From Acidimicrobiaceae bacterium (lineage in GTDB: Bacteria > Actinomycetota > Acidimicrobiia > Acidimicrobiales > Bog-793), in the NCBI GenBank assembly GCA_003136185.1, contig PLDN01000129.1:1-46598 (forward strand): DNA of 46,598 nt, given 5' to 3'. The translations under genes and the position numbers were made by a program. Positions 36,021 through 45,536 of this stretch are shown in pieces; position 1 is the first letter of the stretch, and every line of letters starts with the position of its first letter. Below the pieces are notes generated by a model, which worked only from the letters and a program-made list of their open reading frames with translations, did no database searches and was not told the DNA's origin.

Positions 36021-37807
36021 CTCCCGAGCGCCGGGGGCCGCAAGTGCAGCCACACCCAGGCACCGTCGATCTGCACCGGCTCGCGGCCGAGTACCTCTGT
36101 CAGTATCTGAGCCAGGTATCGGGGCCGCTTGCCCGTGTTGAGCACCACGATGTCGGAGACCTTCCACGAGTCGATCTCGGCGCGGACCGATTGTGCGCGA
36201 GCGAGCGGGATCGACGGGCCGAGGAGTCCGATCTGGGCATCCTCGAACAGGATCGTCACCGGGCTCGCCGGCAGGCTCCCGACCGGGTTCGGTCCGCCCG
36301 ATGGGACGAAGCCGTATCCCGCCACCATGTCGTACGGCCAGCCGGTGACCGCCTGCCAGATCATTGGGTCGGCGACGAACCCGTTCATCACGGGATAACC
36401 GAGGAGTATCGAACCTCGCGGCAGATGCGTGATCGCTGCCGAGCGGTAGACGGCTGGGACCGAGATCTGTCGGGTGGGGTACGGCACTTGCGCCCCCAAC
36501 ATCGGCGACGCGAGCGCGACGACCCCTATCCCCCCGGCCATGATCGCCGCGCCTGCTCGCCCGTTGTGAGGCAGTCGTGCGGACGGTGGCCGGGCGGCCA
36601 ACCAGTCACGCAGGGCACCGAGCACGATCGCCAACGCGAGGCCGACCATCAGGTCGACGACGATCATGAATCTCACCGGTAGCAAATTCTCGAGAAACGG
36701 AACCCTCGTGATCAACCTGTCCGGCAACGGGATCCCGGTCCCGAGATGCGGGGTCAGGTGCAGCGAGCGGCCGGCGGCGAACACGAGGGCGATTGCAGCG
36801 AGGACGACGGCCAGGCGAAGAATGCTGCTCTTCACTCGCCAGACCCCGATGGCGATGAGCCCAAGAACCGGAAGCCCTACGTACGCGGCCCACACATGGG
36901 GGAATATCCCTCCTCCTCCCTTGGGCCAGACGAAGGCCTTCAGCCACACGAAGTAAAGCTCAGGAGAGGTGAAGATTGACCCCTTGTACCGGCCCGGCCC
37001 GAAGAAGAGCACATCTGCGGGCCATGCCAGAAGGACTCCCGACATGAGAGCGGCGAAGCCGAGGCCCGTAAGCACACGTCGCCACCTCGCCCGGATCTGA
37101 TCGCGATGCACCGCTGCGAGGATCACGACGCCGATGCCTCCCAGCAGGACCACGCTCGCGAGCACTTCGAGCGACGTCAGCGCCTGTGCCACGAGCACGA
37201 GCCCGAGGAGGACGCCCCGCCAGATCGGCGAGCCGCGCTGAGAGACCACGAGGTCGTCGAGGAGCAAAAGGACGAGCGGCGGGAAGACAAGGGTCGTGAC
37301 GTGCAAGTGGCCGTCGATGAGATCGTTCAGGACGAAGGGGGAGAAGCCGTAGAAGAGCCCGCCGAGCCACGCGCCGAACCCGAAGCTCGTGTAGCGGCGG
37401 AACACGAGGTACGCGACGAACGCGCTCGTGGCCGGTGCAAGGACAACGAGCACGTTGAAAGCGACGATCGGTCCGAAGATGATGGTGACAGGCGAGGCGA
37501 CGAGGGCGGGGAACAGGATGCTCGAGTTCGCCACCAGGTTGATCCCCGCCGGAGCGAACATCGCGTGGCTGAGGAAGGGATCGAGCCCGGACCCGAGCGC
37601 GTGCGGTACCCACGCGAGGAACCAGATCTGCTGGGCAGGGTCACCCCAGCCTGTGGAGGTGATCGTGTGCGCGACGCCACCGGTCCACACGTGCCACCAG
37701 GCAAAGAGACCGACTGCAAGGAATGCGCAGGCAGCGGCCAGCAGCGACCCAGCGCGTCTCACGACGGACAACCGTACCGGTAGATCACGCGGCCTATCGC
37801 TAATCAC
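36017..37807 (-). CDS. large polytopic membrane protein, GT-C/glycosyltransferase-like, paralog of 12765..14654
   Basis: Many TM segments; parallel motifs along the full length with 12765..14654. Confidence 0.8.
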   Translation of the reverse strand: MISDRPRDLPVRLSVVRRAGSLLAAACAFLAVGLFAWWHVWTGGVAHTITSTGWGDPAQQIWFLAWVPHALGSGLDPFLSHAMFAPAGINLVANSSILFPALVASPVTIIFGPIVAFNVLVVLAPATSAFVAYLVFRRYTSFGFGAWLGGLFYGFSPFVLNDLIDGHLHVTTLVFPPLVLLLLDDLVVSQRGSPIWRGVLLGLVLVAQALTSLEVLASVVLLGGIGVVILAAVHRDQIRARWRRVLTGLGFAALMSGVLLAWPADVLFFGPGRYKGSIFTSPELYFVWLKAFVWPKGGGGIFPHVWAAYVGLPVLGLIAIGVWRVKSSILRLAVVLAAIALVFAAGRSLHLTPHLGTGIPLPDRLITRVPFLENLLPVRFMIVVDLMVGLALAIVLGALRDWLAARPPSARLPHNGRAGAAIMAGGIGVVALASPMLGAQVPYPTRQISVPAVYRSAAITHLPRGSILLGYPVMNGFVADPMIWQAVTGWPYDMVAGYGFVPSGGPNPVGSLPASPVTILFEDAQIGLLGPSIPLARAQSVRAEIDSWKVSDIVVLNTGKRPRYLAQILTEVLGREPVQIDGAWVWLHLRPPALGS

Positions 37808-37824
37808 TCGGCTACGGTCGAGCC

Positions 37825-39939
37825 GTGGGCAGGCAAGAGGGGGGTTCCCACTCCGGGGAGGAGCGACCCAGCGAGACGGCCGTGACCGGTCGCTACCTGC
37901 CGGGCCTTGACGGCCTTCGCGCGCTCGCGATCTTCGGGGTGTTCGCGTACCACCTCGGCTTCGGGTGGGCCTCGGGCGGGTACTTGGGCGTCGACTTGTT
38001 CTTCGTGCTCTCTGGCTTCTTGATTACGAGCCTGTTGGTCGAGGAGGGGCTGGAGCACGGGAGCATCACTTTCAATCGTTTCTGGGGTCGGCGAGCCCGG
38101 CGGTTGCTGCCCGGTCTGCTCGTAATGCTCGTCGCGGTCGTGGTGTTCGTTGCTCTCGCGAGCGGCGGCCTGCCGATCGACTGGCACGAGCTGAGGGACC
38201 AGGCTCTCGCCACTGTCGCCTACGTCGCGAACTGGCAGCTGTTGTTCTCCCACCAGTCCTACTTCGACCGCTTCGCCGTGCAGTCGCCGTTCAAGCACAC
38301 CTGGTCTCTCGGGATCGAGGAGCAGTTCTACCTGGTCTGGCCGCTCGTGATCGCGGCGTTGTTGCGCCTCACGGGAGCGGTGACGCGGGGCCGATCGAGC
38401 TGGCGTCGTGCCGGCCTCGTCCTCACGGTCGGTGGCGCCCTTGCCTCCGCGTCGTGGATGGCCTGGCTATGGACGCACGGAGCCGGCGTCGACCGCGTCT
38501 ACTACGGGACCGACACGCGTGCCTTCGACCTCCTCGTCGGCGCTGCCGTTGCGATGTGTGCTGCCGGCCTGCCGCAGCCCTCTGTGCGGGCTCGCCGGTT
38601 GTTGCACGTCGCGGCCGTCGGTGCTCTTGCCGTGCTCGCCGCGTGCTGGGTGACGGGAGGCCTGCCGGACACGAATCCGCGGCCATGGATGTTCGAAGGT
38701 GGCTTGCTGTTGTGTGCCGTGGCAGCCGGCGTACTCGTCGCCGATGTACGCCTCATCGAGCGGGGCCCGGTTGCGAGGGCTTTAGCCGTCGCCCCGATCA
38801 GGTACCTCGGCAAGATCTCGTACGGTTTATACCTCTGGCACTGGCCCGTGATCGTTGAGCTCACGCCTGCGCGTGCTCACGTGAGCGGCCTGGCGCTCGC
38901 CGGTCTGCAGGTGGTCGTGGCCCTCGGGCTTGCGGTTGCCAGCTTCCACGTGATCGAGCAACCGATACGCCACGGATGGCCGGCGTTGAGAGCGAATTGG
39001 CAGCGCGTGGCGCTCGTGCCGGTGTCGATGGTGGCTACTGCAGCCGCTGTGATGTTCGCAACCGTCCCACCGGCGGTGGCCACCGCGTCGTCAGGGCATG
39101 TCGTTGTCGTCACCCAGACGAAGCGGGACCAGGTCCCCGGCGCGGGCGGAGTCGTCGGCAAGCCGATCCTCCTCGGGTATGCCGTGTCGCACAAGCACCC
39201 GTTGCGGATCTTGCTCCTCGGCGACTCGGTCATGCTCTCGGAGTCGCCTGCCGTCGAGGCCCTCTTCGACTCGACCCATGCGGCGGTGGTGGAGAACCAC
39301 TCGCAATGGGGTTTCGGGCTCACGACGCTCAAGGGTTGGCAGTCCCAGGTCTCGCAGTGGATCGCCCAGGCCAAGCCCCAGGTCGTAGTCGCCATGTGGA
39401 GTTGGGACAACGCTGCCCTTGCTGCTCACCCGGCGGCGTACACGGCCGAGCTCGAATCGTTTGTACGCCTCTTGCTCAAGCCCGGCAGTGGGGTGAAGGG
39501 CGTGATCTTCCAGCAGTTCCCCGCTCCGGGGACGGACCTTGTGAAGACGACCAACCAGCCTGACTACCCCGCCAGGGTGGCGAGCCTCATCAACCGATTC
39601 GACCGTCTCGCCGTCTCGCTGACCAAAGTCTTCCCGGGGCGGGTCATGTATGTACCGATCGGTAACGCAGTCCTTCTTGGCGGGCACTTCGCCACATGGC
39701 TGCCGCCCGAGGGCCGACCCGATGCCCGGAAGAACTTGTGGTTACGGGTCCGCCAGGTCGACAACGTCCACTTCTGCCCCGCCGGCGCCGCCCGCTACGC
39801 CGCCGCACTCCTGGCCGACCTCACGCCGATGTACCACCTCCCGCACCCGTCGGCGACGTGGCTGAAAGGGTCGTGGGTCCACAACTACCTCGCGTACCGC
39901 TACCCAGATGCCGGCGTCTGCCCCGACGACCACCCTTAG
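37825..39939 (+). CDS. acyltransferase-3 family (OafA/YrhL-like) with C-terminal SGNH domain
   Basis: 'RYLPGLDGLRALAIFGVFAYHLGF', 'GVDLFFVLSGFLITSLL', 'FWGRRARRLLPGL', 'HTWSLGIEEQFYLVWP', then 'LLLGDSVMLSESPAV' and 'VHFCPAGAARYA'. Confidence 0.92.
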   Translation: MGRQEGGSHSGEERPSETAVTGRYLPGLDGLRALAIFGVFAYHLGFGWASGGYLGVDLFFVLSGFLITSLLVEEGLEHGSITFNRFWGRRARRLLPGLLVMLVAVVVFVALASGGLPIDWHELRDQALATVAYVANWQLLFSHQSYFDRFAVQSPFKHTWSLGIEEQFYLVWPLVIAALLRLTGAVTRGRSSWRRAGLVLTVGGALASASWMAWLWTHGAGVDRVYYGTDTRAFDLLVGAAVAMCAAGLPQPSVRARRLLHVAAVGALAVLAACWVTGGLPDTNPRPWMFEGGLLLCAVAAGVLVADVRLIERGPVARALAVAPIRYLGKISYGLYLWHWPVIVELTPARAHVSGLALAGLQVVVALGLAVASFHVIEQPIRHGWPALRANWQRVALVPVSMVATAAAVMFATVPPAVATASSGHVVVVTQTKRDQVPGAGGVVGKPILLGYAVSHKHPLRILLLGDSVMLSESPAVEALFDSTHAAVVENHSQWGFGLTTLKGWQSQVSQWIAQAKPQVVVAMWSWDNAALAAHPAAYTAELESFVRLLLKPGSGVKGVIFQQFPAPGTDLVKTTNQPDYPARVASLINRFDRLAVSLTKVFPGRVMYVPIGNAVLLGGHFATWLPPEGRPDARKNLWLRVRQVDNVHFCPAGAARYAAALLADLTPMYHLPHPSATWLKGSWVHNYLAYRYPDAGVCPDDHP

Positions 39940-39988
39940 GAGCCAGCGCCCTTAGGCCGGCGCCTTTAGGCCGGCGCCCTTAGGCGTG
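39931..39988. repeat. 14-bp tandem repeats CGCC(C/T)TTAGGCCGG (three copies plus a degenerate one carrying the stop codon)
   Basis: Copies at 39947-39960, 39961-39974, 39975-39988; partial CACCCTTAGGAGCCAG at 39931. Confidence 0.8.
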
Positions 39989-40027
39989 GGCCGGTCCGCT
40001 GGGCAGCTGGTACCGTTCTCCGCCAGT

Positions 40028-41506
40028 ATGGAGCCTCGCATCGGCATCCTCGTGGTTGCGTACAACGCGGCCGCCACGCTGGCAGAAGTGCTCGACAGGA
40101 TCCCACCGGCCGTGCGCTCGCGTGTGGCCGACGTGCTCGTCTTCGACGATCACAGCGCGGATCCCACCTACCTCGTCGGGCTCGGTTACAAGTCGGTCAC
40201 GGCCGACCTCCCGCTGACCGTGATACGCCATCCTCGCAACCTCGGGTACGGCGGCAACCAGAAGGCCGGATACCGCTGGGCGATCGACCACGGGCTCGAC
40301 ATCATCGTCCTGTTACACGGAGACGGTCAGTACGCCCCTGAGCGGATCGACGACGTAATCGCGCCTCTCGTGAACGACGAGGCCGACGCCGTGCTCGGCT
40401 CGCGCATGCTCGATGCCGGGGCTGCCCGGCGTGGCGGCATGCCGCTCTACAAGTACCTCGGGAACCGGATCCTCACGAAGGTCGAGAACGTCTCGGTCGG
40501 GACATCACTTTCCGAATGGCATTCGGGATATCGGGCCTATCGCGTGTCGTCCCTGGGCGGTATACCTTTTGAGAGAAACTCCGATGGTTTCGACTTCGAC
40601 ACCGAAATCATCATCCAGCTCGTAGAGGCGGAGCAGCGCATCATCGAAGTGCCGATCCCGACTTACTACGGGGACGAGATCTGTTACGTGAACGGACTGC
40701 GGTACGCCGGCGACGTGACGAAGGACGCGATGCGCTACCGCGCCCACAAGATGGGGTTCGGCTCGGGCGAATTGGCGTTCGCGAGCGAGGCGTACGAGTT
40801 CAAGGAGGGCGAGGAGACCTCGCACGCGATCCTCGAGCGCTGGCTGGCCGACACGCCGCCCTCGAAGGTGCTCGATCTCGGTTGCTCGAGCGGCGAGCTC
40901 GCGACGAGGCTGCGCAAGCTCGGCCATCACGTCACGGGCGTCGATTCGATCGAGCATCCGGGCGTGACCGAGGCAGTCGACGAGTTCGTGCTGGGCGATC
41001 TCTCGCAGGGACTGCCCGCCACCGTCACCGGTCCGTTCGACGTCGTGCTGGCGGCCGACGTGCTCGAGCACGTCCCACATCCGCACGAGGTCCTTTCCAA
41101 TATCCGGCGAGTGCTCGCTCCGGGCGGTCGGGTCATGGTGAGTGTTCCGAACTTCGTCCACTGGTACCCGCGGCTGCGTGTCCTGTTCGGCTGGTTCGAC
41201 TATGACCGGAGGGGGATACTTGACGCGGGGCATTTGCGTTTCTTTACATGGAAGAGCCTCGAGCGCCTGACCCGCCGGGAGGGATTCACGGTCGTCCGTC
41301 ACCGGCCTGTCGGGCTGCCGATCGAAGTGTTCGATCGAGGTGGGGGCGCGGGAAAGCTCTCGTACCGCGCGAAGCGGGCCGTGTCCGCTCTCGACCGGTC
41401 TCTCGTGAAGGTACGGCCGAACCTGTTCGCCTACCAGTACGTGCTCGAGCTGGCGCCGGCGGCGGAGCTCCCGGCCGCGGACGAGTTGGCAGCGCCCGAC
41501 CGCTGA
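40028..41506 (+). CDS. bifunctional family-2 glycosyltransferase / class I SAM-methyltransferase
   Basis: GT2 'IGILVVAYNAAATLAEVLDRIP', 'HGDGQYAPE', 'GSRMLDAGAARRGGMPLYKYLGNRILTKVEN', then 'KVLDLGCSSGELATRLRKLGHHVTGVD'. Confidence 0.9.
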   Translation: MEPRIGILVVAYNAAATLAEVLDRIPPAVRSRVADVLVFDDHSADPTYLVGLGYKSVTADLPLTVIRHPRNLGYGGNQKAGYRWAIDHGLDIIVLLHGDGQYAPERIDDVIAPLVNDEADAVLGSRMLDAGAARRGGMPLYKYLGNRILTKVENVSVGTSLSEWHSGYRAYRVSSLGGIPFERNSDGFDFDTEIIIQLVEAEQRIIEVPIPTYYGDEICYVNGLRYAGDVTKDAMRYRAHKMGFGSGELAFASEAYEFKEGEETSHAILERWLADTPPSKVLDLGCSSGELATRLRKLGHHVTGVDSIEHPGVTEAVDEFVLGDLSQGLPATVTGPFDVVLAADVLEHVPHPHEVLSNIRRVLAPGGRVMVSVPNFVHWYPRLRVLFGWFDYDRRGILDAGHLRFFTWKSLERLTRREGFTVVRHRPVGLPIEVFDRGGGAGKLSYRAKRAVSALDRSLVKVRPNLFAYQYVLELAPAAELPAADELAAPDR

Positions 41507-41509
41507 GCG

Positions 41510-43813
41510 TCACGGAATGTTCGGGAGGCGCCGCGCGATGAAGTTGCAGATAGGTGTCCTGACTTCGCGCTGGACGACCTTCGATGGGTAGCGGGTAGCG
41601 ACGGGGCCGCCGAGCGGGTTAGTGCCGACATAGATCGGCTGGTTCGAGCGCACGAAGTAGCCGAGCTCGAACTCGGTGTTGCCGTCGACGGTGACCGTCA
41701 CCTCGTGCACGAGTGGATCTAGGACAGCGTCGACGAGGTGAGTGCCCGGGGTCTCTGAGAACGTCGAGCCGAGCACAAACTTCTGTCCCGGTGCCTGAAA
41801 GTAGTAACCGAACTGGTACTCGCCGTTGCTGGGCGATCGCAGGGCGAGGTACGCGCCTGCATTCGGCTTGCCGTTCACGAGGATCGGCCACCAGTGCGAT
41901 GAGGCACGACGCGGGAAGCGAAGCTGTAGTCGGTAGTGGCCGCCCACCTCCGACCTCTCGACGGCGTCCCAGCCACTTCCCACCCCTGCCGATTCGTACA
42001 GCGCCGTGCAGCTGCCGACTATCGCGAGCGCGCCCGCCGGTGCCGGAGGGGGGAGGCTGCTCACCCGGACGACGTGCTGAGCCGGGTTTCCGAACAACGA
42101 CTCGTCCAGGTGCTGTTGGAAAGCGACGAAACCGGCCCGCACCGAAAGCGGCACAGCCGGCCGCAACTCTCGCTGATAGACGAGGGAAAGCCCGAAGTTC
42201 GACCAGAGGCCCGCGACGGCGACGAGCGTTAACCCAAGAGCGGGGGCGAACCGCCACAGCGGTCTCGTCTTCCGGAAAAAGCGCACGGTGAGGTGCACGC
42301 CCGCCAGGGCACCGAGAATGATCAGCGGCGTGAAATCCGCCAGGTAGCGGTTGGCGATGAATGCGATCGTGAGCACGCCGGCGGTTCCTACGAGAGCGCC
42401 GAGGATCGGGATCCGGAGCGCGCGTTCGGTGGCGGCGGGGCTCGCGAGTGGCGCCGGGGCAAGGCCTGGCTCCGTTGCTGCGCCGGCGGTTGGAGCCGCT
42501 GCGGCGGCTGCGGCTGACTCGGGCGTCGGCGCTCCCGCCATTGCTCGGCGCCTGCGGGCTGGCAGGAAGACGCCGACGATGCCGATGAGCCCTGTGAGCG
42601 CGAGAGCCGGCATCGTTGCCGGGATGCTCGAGGCCCAGTCGCGATCGTCGTAACGGACGTGGCCGATCAGGCGGGCAGCGTCGGGGAACATGACCCATGG
42701 GAAGAGCCGGGTGAACTTGATCGCGTCTGGGCCGAAGTAGGCGACGAGTGCCGTTGGGATGTACTTGAGGCCGAACAGGCTGCCGCCGTTAGCCTTGAGA
42801 ACGGCCCGGCGATGCGCGCTGATCATGGTGTCGACCTGCTTGTCGAGAGGCAGGCTGAACAAGGTGCCGAACTTGATTTCGTTGATGATCGCGTAGCTGA
42901 CAATCGGAACGAGCACGCACGCGAGAAGGAGCGCGCCGACCCTGAGCGACGGGATCGGTAAGGCGGCCGGGGTTGGAGGCGCGGGCTGGGTGGCGGTCGG
43001 GTCCTGTGCGGTGGTCGCGGTCGCTCCCGGCGCGGTGACGGTGGCCGGCCGAAGCCCGAGCCCGAGCCACGAGGCGACATGGTGCCCGCCGAGCTGGCGC
43101 GGGGCCGAAGCAAGGATCCACACGAACGCCGTCAGGCCGAGCGCTGCCACCGGGCCTGCGCCGACCGAGCCCCGGGTGAGGATGGACAGCGTCGCGAACA
43201 GGCCCGCAAAGATGGCAGAGAGCGGTCTTCCTTTCACCAAGAAACCCACGAGGAAGTCGAACGAACCGAGTGCCAGCGCGGCACCCCAGATCTCGGCCTC
43301 GTGGTAGACGAACGGGTCACTTGCAAGGAAGAACAGGTTCGATCCGACGCCGACCATCACCATGACGGCCGCGGCGATAAGAGTCTCGGTGCGCGAGACA
43401 GGCCGGTCGCCCGCGACGAGACCACGGATCTTCCACCCGAGTCGCGCTGTGAAGAAGAGAGCCACGACGAAGGCGAGCAGCATCGAGACCTCGGTGAGCC
43501 GCCCGTCGAAACGGTGGGTGAGCAACAGCACAGGCATCCGCAGGACCGCTGGGACAGGCCCGTAGTACATGTATGCCTCGTGGTGCTCGATGATTCCTTC
43601 GATCGCCAGCACCTTCGGCGGCATGTTCCAATGACCGGCGAGCAGAGCGCGAGCCTGGACGTCGTAGAAATCCGTGTTGAGTCCGCTCTGGAAGAAGTTC
43701 CACGTACCGTCTGTGATCATCCACGCAAAAGTGGCAATGGCGAGGCCCGAGCCGGCGACACAGCCGCTGTAGTAGCGCCGGCGGGACCGGCGCGGATCGA
43801 GATCGGTCGTCAT
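41510..43813 (-). CDS. large membrane protein of unknown function with soluble C-terminal domain
   Basis: Many TM segments followed by a non-hydrophobic C-term of about 200 aa. Confidence 0.75.
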   Translation of the reverse strand: MTTDLDPRRSRRRYYSGCVAGSGLAIATFAWMITDGTWNFFQSGLNTDFYDVQARALLAGHWNMPPKVLAIEGIIEHHEAYMYYGPVPAVLRMPVLLLTHRFDGRLTEVSMLLAFVVALFFTARLGWKIRGLVAGDRPVSRTETLIAAAVMVMVGVGSNLFFLASDPFVYHEAEIWGAALALGSFDFLVGFLVKGRPLSAIFAGLFATLSILTRGSVGAGPVAALGLTAFVWILASAPRQLGGHHVASWLGLGLRPATVTAPGATATTAQDPTATQPAPPTPAALPIPSLRVGALLLACVLVPIVSYAIINEIKFGTLFSLPLDKQVDTMISAHRRAVLKANGGSLFGLKYIPTALVAYFGPDAIKFTRLFPWVMFPDAARLIGHVRYDDRDWASSIPATMPALALTGLIGIVGVFLPARRRRAMAGAPTPESAAAAAAAPTAGAATEPGLAPAPLASPAATERALRIPILGALVGTAGVLTIAFIANRYLADFTPLIILGALAGVHLTVRFFRKTRPLWRFAPALGLTLVAVAGLWSNFGLSLVYQRELRPAVPLSVRAGFVAFQQHLDESLFGNPAQHVVRVSSLPPPAPAGALAIVGSCTALYESAGVGSGWDAVERSEVGGHYRLQLRFPRRASSHWWPILVNGKPNAGAYLALRSPSNGEYQFGYYFQAPGQKFVLGSTFSETPGTHLVDAVLDPLVHEVTVTVDGNTEFELGYFVRSNQPIYVGTNPLGGPVATRYPSKVVQREVRTPICNFIARRLPNIP

Positions 43814-43814
43814 G

Positions 43815-45536
43815 TCAGCGCGTCCCGGCCGGGTGCCAGCGCGCGACCGCGGTGCCGTGCGGGCCGAGACTCAGCTCGAGCACGGCTCCCTGAGCCGGAG
43901 CGAGATACGCCGGGCCGAGCGCGGTGTCTGCAGTGCCAGCCACCCTCGCCGGGTACCCCTCGGTCGTGAGCAGGTAAGCGACGGACTGATCGATCGCGCC
44001 ATGCAGGATCGCGACGCCACCAACCATCTCGACCGCGAATGGCCGGAGCGACCCGCTGTTGCTCTCAGCAGCGACCACGGCGGTCGCATTGGGCAGCACC
44101 CGGTGGGCGAACTGGATGGGCGTCCACCCGAGGAGCGACAGCGGGCTCGAGGCAAGCGGGCGCTCCAGCAGCCCGAGCTCGGTGCCCGAGACAGCGAGGA
44201 CAACAGCGACGAGACCGGTCACCCACGCGGGAATGCGCCGATCGCGCCGTCGCGAGGTCTCGTCAGCTGGCGCGGCGGAGTGCCGCGCCCGCTCGACGAC
44301 CCCGGCGATCACCGACCAGATCGCGATCGCATAGGTCGCGAGTATCGCCATTCCGACCGGCCACAGCGGGAAGTACAGGTAGTAGTCGAGATATGCTGCC
44401 TGTTGGATGGCCACCGAGCCGAGGGTCCATGCGACCGCGAAGCCGGCAACCGTCGCTATCGCTGCCAATGCCGCCAGCCCGCGCCGGTCCGCGAACCACG
44501 CGCTGATGGCGATCGCCCCGCACAAGCAGAGCGACGTCAGGCCCCAACTCGACGAATGATCGTAGATCAGGGACTCGAACGACTGATATCTCGAAACAGT
44601 GCTGATGATCGGCACGTGCACCCACCACGAGGGCGGCAGGCTCGTTGCCGCCGCGATACCGCGCAGCCCCACTCGGATGCCGAGAGCTCGTCCTTCGTGA
44701 TCGAGGTTGCTAGCGAGCGCGCTCCAGTTGCCAGGGTGGCCGGTCAGTTGCTGTACAAGGGGCGCGAGGAAGCATGCGACGCCTACGCCGACGGCAACGC
44801 CGAGCGGCCAGAGCGGAAAGCGCTTGAGCTCGGCGACGCCGAGCAAGATGCCGGTCGCGAGCGCGCCCGCGACCGGCACGACGAATGACATATGGCACTG
44901 GGCGGCGAGGCTGGCGGTTCCGACGGCCACCGGTAACCAGCCGAAGCGCCCGCGGGCGACGGCGAGCGCGCCGGTCAGTGTCGCGGCGAAGGCGTAGACA
45001 CCGATCGAAGGGTTCCAGGCGAGGTTCACCGTCGACTGGATGAGAGTGCCGGTCATTATGGCGAGGCCGAGGGCCGTGAGCGCGCCCGCAATCTGGCCGC
45101 CCGCGGCCCAGGCTGCCTCTATAGCGACGGCGGCAAGCACCGCTATCACCACCACCGAGCCCCACAAGAGGCCATGCAGCGGGTCGATGTGAACGGGGAT
45201 CGCGAGCAAGAAGTACTGGAGCGGCCCGAGGTCGAACGAGGTGTGCCCACCGCCGGTGGAGATCTGAGTGAATTGTCCGTCGAGGGGCACGGGCCCCGAG
45301 AACACGCTCCACGAGCGCCACGCAATGACAGCGTCGTCGCTCGTCGGCAGCCAACCCTTTGAGATCTGCAGCGCGGCGACGACGATGATGGGCACCTCCG
45401 CCACGAGGTGAGCTACGACTCGGAGAACGACGCGAGCCGTAGCCCTGGCGGGCCGCCGAGGCTCATCAAGAAATGACCGAAACGAAACGGGGACGGTCGT
45501 ATCGGTAACCTCTCGGCTCGGGCGGTCGGGGGTCAT
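43815..45536 (-). CDS. polytopic membrane protein of unknown function (tandem paralog A)
   Basis: Many TM segments; shares 'HPGNxxALxxNLxHxGxxxGIxxGL' with next ORF. Confidence 0.75.
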   Translation of the reverse strand: MTPDRPSREVTDTTVPVSFRSFLDEPRRPARATARVVLRVVAHLVAEVPIIVVAALQISKGWLPTSDDAVIAWRSWSVFSGPVPLDGQFTQISTGGGHTSFDLGPLQYFLLAIPVHIDPLHGLLWGSVVVIAVLAAVAIEAAWAAGGQIAGALTALGLAIMTGTLIQSTVNLAWNPSIGVYAFAATLTGALAVARGRFGWLPVAVGTASLAAQCHMSFVVPVAGALATGILLGVAELKRFPLWPLGVAVGVGVACFLAPLVQQLTGHPGNWSALASNLDHEGRALGIRVGLRGIAAATSLPPSWWVHVPIISTVSRYQSFESLIYDHSSSWGLTSLCLCGAIAISAWFADRRGLAALAAIATVAGFAVAWTLGSVAIQQAAYLDYYLYFPLWPVGMAILATYAIAIWSVIAGVVERARHSAAPADETSRRRDRRIPAWVTGLVAVVLAVSGTELGLLERPLASSPLSLLGWTPIQFAHRVLPNATAVVAAESNSGSLRPFAVEMVGGVAILHGAIDQSVAYLLTTEGYPARVAGTADTALGPAYLAPAQGAVLELSLGPHGTAVARWHPAGTR

